A program made the position numbers and the translations under genes. Of a stretch of 64,000 bases of DNA, positions 52,496 to 61,609 are shown one piece after another (the stretch's first letter is position 1; every line of letters starts with the position of its first letter). Source of the stretch: an uncultured Dehalococcoidia bacterium (GTDB taxonomy: Bacteria > Chloroflexota > Dehalococcoidia > Lucifugimonadales > UBA1123); assembly GCA_951812505.1 (NCBI GenBank), contig CATOSI010000001.1, positions 372,001-436,000 of the forward strand, read 5' to 3'. The notes under the pieces were generated by a model. That model ran no database searches. It had not been told where the DNA came from and worked only from the letters and a program-made list of their open reading frames with translations.

Positions 52496-54142
52496 TTAGC
52501 GCCAGTAGCGGGAGATGTTCTCTTCTTCCTTGGTCTTCATTTCGAGCAGGGCGGGCTTGCCCTCGGCATTCGCGGCGAGTGCTCGCTGAATGGCCGGGGC
52601 TACCTCGTCGGGGTCGCTGACCTTTTCGCCGTATGCTCCGAGACCGCGCGCTACTTCGGCATATTCGCCGCCCAGTGCGTTGCTGTTCCAGCGCTCGGTG
52701 GCGTAGGGCATATGCTCATAGTAGTGGGTCATTACGCCGTTGTTCAAAACCACGGTCAGAATGGGCAGACCCGACCTGGAAGCGGTCTCGATGTCCAGTC
52801 CGGCCATGCCGAACGCCGCGTCGCCCATTATGTTGATGACCTGTTTGCCGGGCTCGGCCATCTTCGCTCCGAGCGCGAGTCCGAGTCCGTAACCAAGCTG
52901 AGTTGACTTGCCCCAGCCGATGTAGTTGCGAGGCGTTACGGCAGGCCAGAACGGGACTATCTGCTCGCGCGGGTAGCCGGAGTCGTGCGTGATGATCGTC
53001 TCGCGCACGTCAACCGCCTTCATAAGCTCGGTGAACACCCGGTACGGGCTGATGGGAACTTCGTCGGAATTGAGGGACGGGTTCCACTCGGCCATCCAGT
53101 CGCTCTTGACCTTCGCAATCTCGTCCCGGACGCCGTGTACGTCCCCCCGACCGTGCTCACCCAGTTGACTCTTGGCTTCCTCGATCATCTGGCGCAGTAC
53201 CACCTGGGCGTCGCCAATCGCGCCATAGTCCGCGCGGTGGTCCTTGTTCACGTCGTCGGCGCAGTTGGTCGAGTGGGCGAGAGTTACGCCGGACGGCATG
53301 GGCGCGTTGAAGTTGGAGATCGTGAAACTCGTACCCATGCCAAGTACCAGGTCGGTCTTCTCAAGGAAATGCTGGCACATCAGCGTGCCTGAGGACGCGC
53401 CCGTACCGAGCGCGAGCGGGTGGTCTTCCGGGAAGGCGCTCTTGCCGGCGAGGGTTGTCATCACAGGTATGTTGGTGAGTTCGGCGAATTCTACGAGGTC
53501 GTCGGTGGCTTCGGCGTACATGACACCCTGTCCGGCGTTGATGACCGGGTTGTCGGCGGCGAGAAGGGCGGCAACGAGGTCTCGAACGTCCTCGGCGCTC
53601 GCGCCCGACCTGAACTTCTTCACCGGCTTGTAACTGTCAACTAGGGCGTCGGAAATATCTCCCACCATCACGTCGCGAGGCAGTTCGAGCAAGACTGGGC
53701 CGAGTCTGCCGTGCTTTAGCTGGGTGAAGGCCATAGCCATCAGTTCGGGAATGCGTTCGATCTTGTTGACCAGCGCCATCCATTTCGTGATACCGCCGTA
53801 GTTCTTGACAGCTTCGAAGTTGGGATGCACGTCCATGCTGTTCAAGGGCTGTCCACCGGGGAGGCAGAGTATGGGCACCGAGTCCGCGAATGCCTGGGCG
53901 ACGCCGCCGAAAGCGTTCTCCGATCCTGGCCCTGTCTGCATGGTGAAGACGCCGATTGTGTTGCCGTTCTTGATTCGGCTGAAGCCGTCCGCCATGTTGA
54001 CGCCAGCGCGTTCCTGCCGGGAGAGGATGGGACGTATTCCCTCGCGGGCGCAGGCGTCAATAAGGGTCTGCGCCGGGAAGGCCGCGATCCACTCGACGCC
54101 CTCTTTCTTGAGTATTTTGGCTATTGCCTGATCTCCGTTCAA
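52496..54142 (-). CDS. Thiamine-diphosphate-dependent enzyme (acetolactate-synthase-like)
   Basis: A 548-residue ThDP enzyme with the three-domain layout. The N-terminal Pyr domain contains LSRQERAGVNMADGFSR (the Glu that activates ThDP). A central NAD/FAD-like domain has NPVINAGQG, and the C-terminal PP domain has GDAAFGMAG followed by VVLNN, the GDG-N ThDP/Mg2+ motif (GDA here). It may be a decarboxylase, carboligase or oxalyl-CoA-type lyase; the substrate is not clear. It is transcribed leftward and ends at the 18-bp terminator. Confidence 0.88.
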   Translation of the reverse strand: MNGDQAIAKILKKEGVEWIAAFPAQTLIDACAREGIRPILSRQERAGVNMADGFSRIKNGNTIGVFTMQTGPGSENAFGGVAQAFADSVPILCLPGGQPLNSMDVHPNFEAVKNYGGITKWMALVNKIERIPELMAMAFTQLKHGRLGPVLLELPRDVMVGDISDALVDSYKPVKKFRSGASAEDVRDLVAALLAADNPVINAGQGVMYAEATDDLVEFAELTNIPVMTTLAGKSAFPEDHPLALGTGASSGTLMCQHFLEKTDLVLGMGTSFTISNFNAPMPSGVTLAHSTNCADDVNKDHRADYGAIGDAQVVLRQMIEEAKSQLGEHGRGDVHGVRDEIAKVKSDWMAEWNPSLNSDEVPISPYRVFTELMKAVDVRETIITHDSGYPREQIVPFWPAVTPRNYIGWGKSTQLGYGLGLALGAKMAEPGKQVINIMGDAAFGMAGLDIETASRSGLPILTVVLNNGVMTHYYEHMPYATERWNSNALGGEYAEVARGLGAYGEKVSDPDEVAPAIQRALAANAEGKPALLEMKTKEEENISRYWR

Positions 54143-54205
54143 TTTCCGTTCTCCTTGGCTTCTGTACTGGGTTGTTCGTTTTCAATCTTTCTCAATACGT
54201 GTAGT

Positions 54206-54652
54206 TTATGGGTTGTCACCACGGTCTCTGAAGAACAGACGAGATCTTGGTGGACGACCCGGTGAACTCCCGTTTGGTGGAGGTACTACTTCAAAAATTC
54301 CGATGAGCTCTTTCATGTTTTGTATGCCGGCGCTTACCGCTTCTTCGGGCATCCAAGCTTCGTAGAAATTGGCGTGCATTCCTTCGCCAACGGCGAAAAG
54401 TTCGTAGATTCGTCTCTGATCAGTTTCGCTGACTATGTGATTGACTGCTATTCTCAACTCACGGTGAGACTCATGAGGGAGTCCTCGTAGAACGGCCAGC
54501 GCCATTAGATGCTGAGTCGCCGCACCCCAGGCCTTCTCTGAGGCTTGGAGCAAGTCGCCTTGCTGGAATTCAAGCTCAGCCTGCCGCATATAGCGGCTGC
54601 CGGTCTGTCTATATTCTTCAGCCAGTTCACTCGGAGTGGCGTAGGTCGTCAT
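54206..54652 (-). CDS. PaREP1/HEPN-like helical protein
   Basis: A 148-residue protein. MRQAELEFQQGDLLQASEKA, then WGAATQHLMALAVLRGLPHE, with a later LFAVGEGMHANFYEAWM, matches the helical PaREP1/HEPN-type family seen in archaea and some bacteria. These proteins have no settled function; some pair with nucleotidyltransferases in toxin-antitoxin systems. No partner adjoins. An 11-bp inverted repeat (54679-54721) upstream may regulate it. It lies between the TPP enzyme and the NHL protein. Confidence 0.65.
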   Translation of the reverse strand: MTTYATPSELAEEYRQTGSRYMRQAELEFQQGDLLQASEKAWGAATQHLMALAVLRGLPHESHRELRIAVNHIVSETDQRRIYELFAVGEGMHANFYEAWMPEEAVSAGIQNMKELIGIFEVVPPPNGSSPGRPPRSRLFFRDRGDNP

Positions 54653-54678
54653 TTGCGAAATGTCCTCTCCGCATCAGT

Positions 54679-54721
54679 TGAGCCATCCTCACCGAATTTG
54701 ATCAGTGAATAGGATGGCTCA
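54679..54721. promoter_or_regulatory. 11-bp inverted repeat upstream of the PaREP1-like gene
   Basis: TGAGCCATCCT (54679-54689) and AGGATGGCTCA (54711-54721) are perfect inverse copies around 21 bases, 27 bases before the start at 54652. It may be an operator or a weak terminator for the NHL gene. Confidence 0.55.
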
Positions 54722-54752
54722 TTATAGCAACTGCGCTGGCAGTCAAGGGTGC

Positions 54753-55640
54753 CTATCTCACTCTGGCGAATTTCTGCAGGCGCATTCCGTCGAGTACCTC
54801 GCCAATGTACATATCGCCTCGGGAGTCCACGGCGACACCGTGCGGCGCCCAGAATTGTCCCGCTTCGTGTGTGCGTTCGCCGCCCCACTGCGATAGCACG
54901 TTGCCCTCGTCATCTATTATCGTCACCCTGCCCTGAAGTTCAGGAACGTAAATCTCGCCTTCGGGGCCGACGCAGAGGTCGGTGGGCTGCCGGAATCCAT
55001 CGAACATCTGCTGGAACTCACCCTCCTGGTCGAATACCTGGATGCGGTCGTTCTCGCGGTCGCACACCAGCACATAGCCCTCGTGGTCAATGCCGATGCC
55101 GTGCGGAAGATGAAAGTCGCCAGGGTTGACCTTTCCCGGCAATCCCCACGAAAGCAGCAGGGAGCCGGTGTCGGTGTACCGGTGGACGCGGGCGTTTCCG
55201 TAGCCGTCCGAGATGAAGATGTCGCCCTCTTCCGATACGGCGATGCCTGTCGGCAGATTGAACGGTCCCGCGGCGTGCGGCACAGGTTCCGCGTTCGTCG
55301 TGTATCCGGTCTCCGACGGGATGCCGGTTCCCATCTTGAGCGTCATCGTGCCGTCCGTTGAATACTTCATCACGGTGTGTGCGTCCCGGTCGGCCAGGTA
55401 AACACTGTCGTCGGGGCCGATGTGAATGCCGTGGGGACCCGCGAAAACTTCGTCCCATGTGTTCAGGAAGTTGCCGTCGCTGTCGAAAATCATCAACTGA
55501 TGTTCGCTGCGGTTGTAGGCATAGACATTGTCGTTGCTGTCCACAGCTACGCCGGCCACCTGGTGCCACTCGTAACCTTCGGGCAGGTTTCCCCAGTCTT
55601 CCACTAGTTCGTACTGATAATCTCCTTGTCCGTAGGTCAT
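54753..55640 (-). CDS. NHL-repeat beta-propeller protein
   Basis: A 295-residue six-bladed propeller of the NHL type. Repeated blades carry G-I-x-x-D-x-x-x-x-V-x-D motifs (GIHIGPDDSVYLADRDAHTV, GIAVSEEGDIFISDGYGNAR, GIGIDHEGYVLVCDRENDRI). Related proteins include peptidyl-amidating lyases, but the lyase residues cannot be confirmed. No signal peptide is visible. The start follows TTGGAGGA. It is divergent from the molybdopterin oxidoreductase gene. Confidence 0.85.
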   Translation of the reverse strand: MTYGQGDYQYELVEDWGNLPEGYEWHQVAGVAVDSNDNVYAYNRSEHQLMIFDSDGNFLNTWDEVFAGPHGIHIGPDDSVYLADRDAHTVMKYSTDGTMTLKMGTGIPSETGYTTNAEPVPHAAGPFNLPTGIAVSEEGDIFISDGYGNARVHRYTDTGSLLLSWGLPGKVNPGDFHLPHGIGIDHEGYVLVCDRENDRIQVFDQEGEFQQMFDGFRQPTDLCVGPEGEIYVPELQGRVTIIDDEGNVLSQWGGERTHEAGQFWAPHGVAVDSRGDMYIGEVLDGMRLQKFARVR

Positions 55641-55710
55641 GATTTATCCTCCAAATGCGGATGCGACCGGCAACCCTCGGGGAAGCGGTCATTAACTCTC
55701 TCCAATCCGA

Positions 55711-55725
55711 AACGTAATATACGTT
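55711..55725. promoter_or_regulatory. Short palindrome AACGTA-ATA-TACGTT
   Basis: A perfect 6-bp inverted repeat with 3-base centre in the divergent region between the NHL gene (55640) and the molybdopterin gene (55892). It fits an operator for a dimeric regulator. Confidence 0.45.
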
Positions 55726-55891
55726 TTAGGTTTGGGGTGGTCAAGTTGGCGGCACATAGACGCCTTCGCGATTAGCGTCTATAAGAGAACCGCGCCAGCT
55801 GACCAAACTACTTGAAATCCTCATTTCGATAGGGTAGAGTGGGCGAACCACATTGGAAAGGCGAATAATAATAATCAGAGGAGACAATACG

Positions 55892-57001
55892 ATGTGTAAT
55901 TGCACATGTATCAGGGCTGGGCTGAGCGTATCCACACAAGTCGCACAGATCCGGCCAGACGATAATCCTAAGTCCCTGGTGACCATTGAACGCGAGCCGA
56001 TGATCGGCGAAGCTCCTCAACGCGCGTTTGACAACTGGCTCACTCCCAACCCCCTCTTCTATGTCCGAAACCATTTCGACATTCCAGATATACACTGCTC
56101 AGAATGGAGACTTCGCATTGACGGCGTGGTTTCACGAAACTCTGAACTGACCCTCGATGAATTAAAGGAACTTCCACGCGTCACTCTGCCCATAACGATG
56201 GAGTGTGCGGGCAATAACCGCAGCGACCTCGACCCGCCTGCTCCGGGTAACCAATTCCAGAATGGAGCTGTCAGCACCGCGTACTGGGCAGGCGTCCGCC
56301 TGAAGGACGTTCTGGCAATTTCGGGGATAGGTGACGGCGCAGAGGAAGTGTTATTCGAAGGCCACGACCACGGCTCACCCGCGCCCGGCGAACCCGAAAT
56401 GCCTTACCTGCGCAGCCTTCCAATTGACGTAGCAATGCACCCGGATACACTGCTCGTGTACGAGATGAACGGACAGGCGCTGCCGAAAGAGCATGGGCAT
56501 CCGATCAGGCTTATGGTCCCCGGTTGGTACGGCATGGCCTCCGTAAAGTGGCTGAAGCGCATCACGGTTCTGGACATGAACTACGAAGGATTCTTCCAGA
56601 CCGACCGTTACATAATAGAAGATGAAACGGGCAGCACCGTTCCGCTTACGAATATCGGAGTAAAGTCGGTGATCGGATCTCCCTCAGAAGGAGACACAGT
56701 CCGGATGGGCAAAGTCTGCGTGAAGGGGACCGCATGGTCGGGCGGAGAGAGAATAGCCGCCGTCGAAGTGAGTTGCGATGGTGGCGAGACATGGACTCGC
56801 GCCGACGTGGTGGGCCCGTCAGAACGGTATGCCTGGCAGCACTGGCACTATTCCTGGACTCCTCCGGCGCCCGGCGAGTACTCGCTGATGTCCAGAGCGA
56901 TTGACGCCCGCGGCAAAGTACAGCCGATGAAAACACACTGGAACCGACTCGGATACATGGTAAATGGCGTCAGATCAGTCACCGTTAGCGTCCGTGCCTG
57001 A
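55892..57001 (+). CDS. Sulfite-oxidase-family molybdopterin oxidoreductase
   Basis: A 369-residue protein. The molybdenum-ligand cysteine is Cys105 in TMECAGNNR. The cofactor pocket continues with WAGVRLKDVLA, and GHPIRLMVPGWYGMASVKWL follows. The C-terminal domain (about 245-369) is the Mo-co dimerisation domain. It oxidises a small substrate (sulfite, or possibly another S/N-oxide). The Cys-rich start MCNCTCIRAG has no Tat or Sec signal, so it may be cytoplasmic. AGAGGAGAC precedes the ATG at 55892. It likely needs an electron acceptor not encoded here. Confidence 0.9.
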   Translation: MCNCTCIRAGLSVSTQVAQIRPDDNPKSLVTIEREPMIGEAPQRAFDNWLTPNPLFYVRNHFDIPDIHCSEWRLRIDGVVSRNSELTLDELKELPRVTLPITMECAGNNRSDLDPPAPGNQFQNGAVSTAYWAGVRLKDVLAISGIGDGAEEVLFEGHDHGSPAPGEPEMPYLRSLPIDVAMHPDTLLVYEMNGQALPKEHGHPIRLMVPGWYGMASVKWLKRITVLDMNYEGFFQTDRYIIEDETGSTVPLTNIGVKSVIGSPSEGDTVRMGKVCVKGTAWSGGERIAAVEVSCDGGETWTRADVVGPSERYAWQHWHYSWTPPAPGEYSLMSRAIDARGKVQPMKTHWNRLGYMVNGVRSVTVSVRA

Positions 57002-57050
57002 ACTTCTGATTGGCATTTCAGCCCAATTGGTGTAACCTCGCCGAATCGAA

Positions 57051-58472
57051 TTGGGAATTCCCAGGGGAGTGAGAGGTCTTCTCACCTTTCGCTCCTCCCG
57101 CTCGCTGCGCCCAGGGAGGAACGAGATAATAGACCCCAGGTCCCACGTATCCGCAATTGTTCACCGCTACACGGCGGCCCTTGCTTACCCTGACTATGTG
57201 ACTCTGTGGACGGCGAGTCTTTCGTCCGGCGCTGCCGCTTGGGCTCTGATTGTGGCCAGAGGGTGGCTGGTTTATGACCTGACCGGCGGCGAGTCGCTCT
57301 GGGTAGGCATTGTCACCTTTGCGGCGATGATACCGCGCGTCCTGATCCCGCCGTTCACCGGCTATCTCGCCGACAGGTTTAACAGGCGCAACATCATGGC
57401 CGTCATGTTTGCCGTCAACCTCGTCCATAACATAGCGCTGTCGGTCTTCGTGGTTTTCGGCGTCATCGAGATTTGGCACCTGGTGATATTGTCTTTCGTA
57501 AACGGTTCGGCGCGAGCGGCGCAGATGCCCGCCGGACAGGCGCTCATTCCAAATCTGATTCCCCGCAATCTCCTTCTCAACGGCATCGCGCTGAACCAGG
57601 CGACGATGAACGGCTCGCGTCTGATCGGCCCTCTGGCCATTGCGCCGCTCCTGCTGTGGTTCGGCGTGGAGGGTGCGTTCGTTCTATGCTCGGGCTTCTA
57701 CGCGATCAGCCTTATTCAGGCGCTGAGAATCAAGACGTATTCGACCGGAAACATAGACAGACGCCAGAGTTTCCTCAACAACCTGCTCGGAGGGCTGAAG
57801 TACGTGTATCGTCAGCCGATTCTGCGCGCCGTCGTCGTCATGGCGCTGTTTCACTGCGGCCTTACCATGTCGTTCGAATCGCTTCTTCCGGTTCTTTCGG
57901 ACACGCGACTCAACGCCCAGGACGCCGGCTTCAGCCTGCTCATGATGGCTGTCGGCGCCGGCGCGATGGTCTCCATAGTCCTGCTCGCCGGGGTGACCAG
58001 CGAATCTCTCAAGGGCAAGCTTTTCCTGAACCTTGGGGTTCTGAGCGGACTTGCGCCCGCAGTGCTGGCCATGTCGGTCAATATGCCGACCGCGCTGGTC
58101 GCCGCCGGCATCATGGGGGCGACGCAGGCCGGTTTCATGACGCTCACCCATACGATGATCCAGTCCGTAACCGACGACGGAGTAAGGGGCAGGGTGGGGG
58201 CCGTTTACTCGGTACACATTGGCGGCATGATGGCTTCCGCGAATCTCATCAACGGCTGGTTCGCGGACATAATCAGCGCGGCGCTGGCCTCTATGAATAT
58301 GTTCAGCGGCACGGCGTTCGGCGATATGCTCAGCAGCAGCGGCGGAGCTTCGCTTCTGCTGCTGGCCGGTGGCGTCGGATTCATCGTTGTCATGCTTGCC
58401 AGTTGGCAGGGCGCGACGATCAGGCGGATCTATCGCGGCGAGATGTTCTACTCCCATGCGGCGGCGGACTGA
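57051..58472 (+). CDS. MFS transporter (EntS-like exporter)
   Basis: A 473-residue twelve-helix major-facilitator protein. The loop 2-3 motif reads GYLADRFNRRNIMAV, the equivalent of GxLaDRxgrr, and a central QPILRAVVVMALFHCGLTMS region begins the second half. Similar proteins export siderophores or drugs. The start is uncertain: TTG at 57051 and an in-frame GTG 18 bases later (57069) are the candidates. It is transcribed rightward after the molybdopterin gene; substrate unknown. Confidence 0.85.
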   Translation: MGIPRGVRGLLTFRSSRSLRPGRNEIIDPRSHVSAIVHRYTAALAYPDYVTLWTASLSSGAAAWALIVARGWLVYDLTGGESLWVGIVTFAAMIPRVLIPPFTGYLADRFNRRNIMAVMFAVNLVHNIALSVFVVFGVIEIWHLVILSFVNGSARAAQMPAGQALIPNLIPRNLLLNGIALNQATMNGSRLIGPLAIAPLLLWFGVEGAFVLCSGFYAISLIQALRIKTYSTGNIDRRQSFLNNLLGGLKYVYRQPILRAVVVMALFHCGLTMSFESLLPVLSDTRLNAQDAGFSLLMMAVGAGAMVSIVLLAGVTSESLKGKLFLNLGVLSGLAPAVLAMSVNMPTALVAAGIMGATQAGFMTLTHTMIQSVTDDGVRGRVGAVYSVHIGGMMASANLINGWFADIISAALASMNMFSGTAFGDMLSSSGGASLLLLAGGVGFIVVMLASWQGATIRRIYRGEMFYSHAAAD

Positions 58473-58530
58473 CCCATTTCCCGGATTGGTGTACAATCGA
58501 GCACACTTCTTGCGCGGATGACGTCTGCCT

Positions 58531-59373
58531 GTGCTGAACAATACCTTCATACACATTCCCGGGATTGGCTCGGTAACGGAGCGCGAACTGTGGGAATCCG
58601 GCATACACACCTGGAATGACTTCCTGTCAGCTACCAGCCTTCCGGCTCGCGCCAAGTCGGCATTCCGCATAGCGCGCCCGATGCTGTCGGAGTGTGTGGG
58701 CAGACTCGAGCAACTGGACGCCCGCTACTTTTCGGAGAAGATTCCACGCAGGGAATCCTGGCGAATGTATGCCGACTTCAGGAGCTCCGCCGCGTTCCTG
58801 GACATCGAGACAACCGGGCTGTCGCCGCGGTCCTCAATCGTAACGCTCGTCGGCATACTGGATACCGACGGGTACCACTCTTTCGTGTATGATCGCAATC
58901 TGTCCGACCTGCGTGAGGCATTGGAGAAGTACGATCTCATCGTCACCTACAATGGGGCTTCGTTCGACCTGCCGTTCGTCGAATATCATTTCGGGTCGGT
59001 ATTCAAGCACAAGGCGCACATTGATCTGAGATTCGTGCTGAGTCGGCTCGGTCTGAAGGGCGGACTGAAAGCCATAGAGAACCGGATGGGCGTTGGGCGA
59101 CCGTCGGAGTTGTCATCGCTGAATGGCTACGATGCGGTGAGGATGTGGCGCATGTGGACCAGGGGCAACGAAGGCGCGCTGGAGACACTTATTCGATACA
59201 ACGCCGAGGATGTGCTTTCACTGCCTAAACTTGCCGAGATTGCCTATCGGAGGATCGCCGTCAGCATTGGCGCGCCGGATGGCAGTCTTGACTCGTGGGC
59301 GTACCCGGAGTCTGATCTGCCGTATGACTCCGACGTGATTCGAGAACTCAGCGCCGCGAGGTACGGGCTATGA
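58531..59373 (+). CDS. DEDD-type 3'-5' exonuclease domain protein (YprB/RNase H-like)
   Basis: A 280-residue protein beginning with GTG. The first 40 residues contain a helix-hairpin-helix-like IPGIGSVTERELWE segment that may bind nucleic acid. The exonuclease core follows: FLDIETTGLSP (D91, E93), TYNGASFDLPF (D146) and RYNAEDVLSL (the last Asp). Single-stranded DNA or RNA is the likely substrate. The stop overlaps the next gene (ATGA), so both are translated together. Confidence 0.8.
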   Translation: MLNNTFIHIPGIGSVTERELWESGIHTWNDFLSATSLPARAKSAFRIARPMLSECVGRLEQLDARYFSEKIPRRESWRMYADFRSSAAFLDIETTGLSPRSSIVTLVGILDTDGYHSFVYDRNLSDLREALEKYDLIVTYNGASFDLPFVEYHFGSVFKHKAHIDLRFVLSRLGLKGGLKAIENRMGVGRPSELSSLNGYDAVRMWRMWTRGNEGALETLIRYNAEDVLSLPKLAEIAYRRIAVSIGAPDGSLDSWAYPESDLPYDSDVIRELSAARYGL

Positions 59374-60518
59374 AGCTGGCCTATGTCGGACATGACCGCG
59401 TACTCCGTGTCCACGAGACGCAGATGCCGGACGCCGAAGACCTCGTTCTCAGCGTGCCGGGTCTTCGCTGCACATGGCCGGCATGGTCGCCGGACGGGGA
59501 GGCCGTGGCTTTTTCAGGATATTCCAGTGAAGAAGCGCTTGGAGTCTATGTCACGGGATACGAGAGTCCTGGCCCGGGGCTCATCTATTCCAACGAGGTC
59601 GGCACCGGAGAGATTGCGAGCGCTACCCCTCACTACTGCTCGTGGTCGCCGGACGGCGCGAGACTCGCGTTCGTGGCGCAGACGGGCAGGGGCCTGACAC
59701 TTTTCGTCTGGGACAAGGGCGATACTGGCGACCCTCGCATCGCGCAGGACGGCGGCCCAATGTACTTCGCCTGGTCGCCTGATTCAGACGAAATCTATAC
59801 CCACTCTTTTCTTGATCACTACCTGGTTGATGCGACAGAAGAAGGAACTCCACAGCAATTCCCCGGGAGAGGTACCCAGTACATGTCCCCAGCCTGGGGG
59901 AGGGAGAGTGATGGAATAGCCTTCTTCCTTGATGGAGAACATGGGAAGCAGCGTCTGTTGGTCATCAATCTGAGGGACAGTTCGGCCAGGATGCTGACTG
60001 AGTTCTATGGTATCGCGGCGGTGGCGTGGCGTCCGGGCTATGCCCAGCTGGGAATGGTGAAGGAGACTATACGCAACACCGGATTCTACTCTGGTCTGTG
60101 GCTGGTGGACTATGAGACGAGGGAGGAGGTCCAACTCTCAGATGATCCCGCGCTCGCCTTCTACTGGTCGCCGGATGGGTCGAAGGTCGCTTACGTCACC
60201 CGTTCTGACGGAGCGGAGGGTTCCCTGTGCTTTGGCGTTGTGGAAGTGGAGAGCGGGGACAAGGTCTATCTCGCCGATTTCGTGCCCAGCCAGGAGCAGC
60301 TGATTCACTTCATGTTCTTCGACCAGTACGCGCAGTCTCACCCGGTCTGGTCGGCAGACAGCAATTCGATGCTGGTGTGTGGGCAACTGGGCTATCAGCT
60401 GATCCGGTCCGAGTTGCCTCCCAGCGAGTCCAACAGGGTCATCCTTCTCGACGCCGCGGGTGGGGAGGCTCCTCGCGACATAGCCGGGGGATTCGTAGGC
60501 TGCTGGTCGCCAATCTGA
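59370..60518 (+). CDS. TolB-like/WD40 beta-propeller protein
   Basis: A 382-residue propeller with repeated AWSPDGxxVAF blades (PAWSPDGEAVAFSG, CSWSPDGARLAFVAQ, FAWSPDSDEIY, FYWSPDGSKVAYVTR, PVWSADSNSML). No signal peptide is seen, so it is probably not periplasmic TolB. It may be a scaffold or a peptidase-like propeller with no catalytic domain. Its ATG overlaps the exonuclease stop. Function unknown. Confidence 0.85.
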   Translation: MKLAYVGHDRVLRVHETQMPDAEDLVLSVPGLRCTWPAWSPDGEAVAFSGYSSEEALGVYVTGYESPGPGLIYSNEVGTGEIASATPHYCSWSPDGARLAFVAQTGRGLTLFVWDKGDTGDPRIAQDGGPMYFAWSPDSDEIYTHSFLDHYLVDATEEGTPQQFPGRGTQYMSPAWGRESDGIAFFLDGEHGKQRLLVINLRDSSARMLTEFYGIAAVAWRPGYAQLGMVKETIRNTGFYSGLWLVDYETREEVQLSDDPALAFYWSPDGSKVAYVTRSDGAEGSLCFGVVEVESGDKVYLADFVPSQEQLIHFMFFDQYAQSHPVWSADSNSMLVCGQLGYQLIRSELPPSESNRVILLDAAGGEAPRDIAGGFVGCWSPI

Positions 60519-60520
60519 GA

Positions 60521-61138
60521 TCAGCGCACGACCCTACCATCGCAAAGGCCCTGCGCCTCATCTATCATCCGCTCGCGCGCGGCAGCAAGCTCTGGAGATG
60601 AGGGGTCGAAGACCGAAATGTCTGCTATGTCATTCAGGAAGGAGTGCAGACCCGGGGAAACCGAGTCAACCATGAATTCGTTTCCATTTACAAACGCGAG
60701 GACTTCACCGTCATGGCATCCGAGCAGGGCGTCGTCAGTTCGGAAGGGCCAGGTTGAGCCGTAGTCGCTGCGCCTGATGGTGCGAACGGTATCCGAGGAC
60801 TTCTCCCACATACCGGATGAAGCGATATTGGGTATTTGCAGACTAACAAATGATTCGTCGTCCACCCAGACACCCAACGTTTGCAGTCTCAGCCTGGAGA
60901 TTGACTGCTGGATAGTAGCCAGATCTTCGCTCGCATCCAGTTCTGCCATCCCGGCCCGAAGGGAGGCCAGTTCCTCGTGAAGGCCCTGATTCTCAGTTTC
61001 CGACGCTTGTTGCATAATAGCTAATTCATCTTGCAACTGTCTGACTTCCGACAACTGGACGTATGAAATGACCGACAGAATTACGACTGCGACCGTGAGC
61101 AGAGCAGTTACGAAGATTCCGACTCTTTCTAAAGACAT
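60521..61138 (-). CDS. Membrane-anchored coiled-coil protein of unknown function
   Basis: A 205-residue protein from the ATG at 61138, preceded by GTGGAGG. An N-terminal membrane helix (about 4-27, GIFVTALLTVAVVILSVISY) is followed by a coiled coil with heptad-like QLSEVRQLQDELAIMQQASE. The C-terminal part (about 90-205) is a globular domain with GCHDGEVLAFVNGNEF and a partner Cys near the C-terminus. It converges with the propeller gene, stops 2 bases apart. The family was not recognised. Confidence 0.7.
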   Translation of the reverse strand: MSLERVGIFVTALLTVAVVILSVISYVQLSEVRQLQDELAIMQQASETENQGLHEELASLRAGMAELDASEDLATIQQSISRLRLQTLGVWVDDESFVSLQIPNIASSGMWEKSSDTVRTIRRSDYGSTWPFRTDDALLGCHDGEVLAFVNGNEFMVDSVSPGLHSFLNDIADISVFDPSSPELAAARERMIDEAQGLCDGRVVR

Positions 61139-61408
61139 ATCAACCTCCACAGTTCGCTCCTTGACGCTTTAACAGACTGAATAATTTATGACACATCCTA
61201 AAGCGATCTGTTGACCTGATCCGCCGTTTACGGTGAAGACGCACTGGCTGCGGGCACCGGAAGGACTTAGACTTAGTGGAGAGACTTTCAAAAGTCCCCT
61301 CTCCCTCAGGGATCACAAGGGTAGGTAAACGAGCAATGCGGCTATGAATGTCGGCAGAATGTCCCCTCTCCTACAGGGCTGAAAAGGGTATGTAAATCAA
61401 TGAGCCGT

Positions 61409-61433
61409 TCGTCCTGAGCTTGTCGAAGGACGA
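61409..61433. repeat. Hairpin repeat TCGTCCT...AGGACGA
   Basis: A 7-bp perfect stem, TCGTCCT and AGGACGA, around GAGCTTGTCGA. This sequence type (TCCTGAGCTTGTCGAAGGA) is a very common intergenic element in environmental bacteria. Confidence 0.7.
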
Positions 61434-61444
61434 GTCCCAAAGTC

Positions 61445-61482
61445 CCTTCCCCCTTGATGGGGGAAGGCTAGGATGGGGGTGA
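61445..61482. repeat. Intergenic repeat family B, copy 2
   Basis: CCTTCCCCC / GGGGGAAGG hairpin followed by CTAGGATGGGGGTGA, the inverted counterpart of 42756-42792. Confidence 0.75.
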
Positions 61483-61530
61483 CTCCACCAATCCAAGTTC
61501 AATACATACCCCTCTCAGCTCCCACAGGGT

Positions 61531-61550
61531 GAGGGCTAGGGTGAGGGTGA
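61531..61550. repeat. Intergenic repeat family A, copy 2
   Basis: GAGGGCTAGGGTGAGGGTGA, the exact reverse complement of the 20 bases at 41743-41762. Confidence 0.75.
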
Positions 61551-61609
61551 TTTACGCCACTTGATTAGGCTCTTGTAGAATAACCGAAAGACCCTGGTAT
61601 GGGGCAAGC

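Larger units (their letters stand above)
61139..61609. other. 471-base repeat-rich intergenic region
   Basis: No gene was seen. It contains at least three short dispersed repeats (61409-61433, 61445-61482, 61531-61550) plus CCCCTCTCC-type strings at 61300-61370. Two of the repeats have partners near htpX (41.7-42.8 kb). Confidence 0.6.

Noticed and set aside
57473..58670. Long open frames overlapping the MFS transporter on both strands
   Set aside because: They lack family motifs, are rich in low-value residues typical of shadow frames, and the MFS frame is clearly coding.
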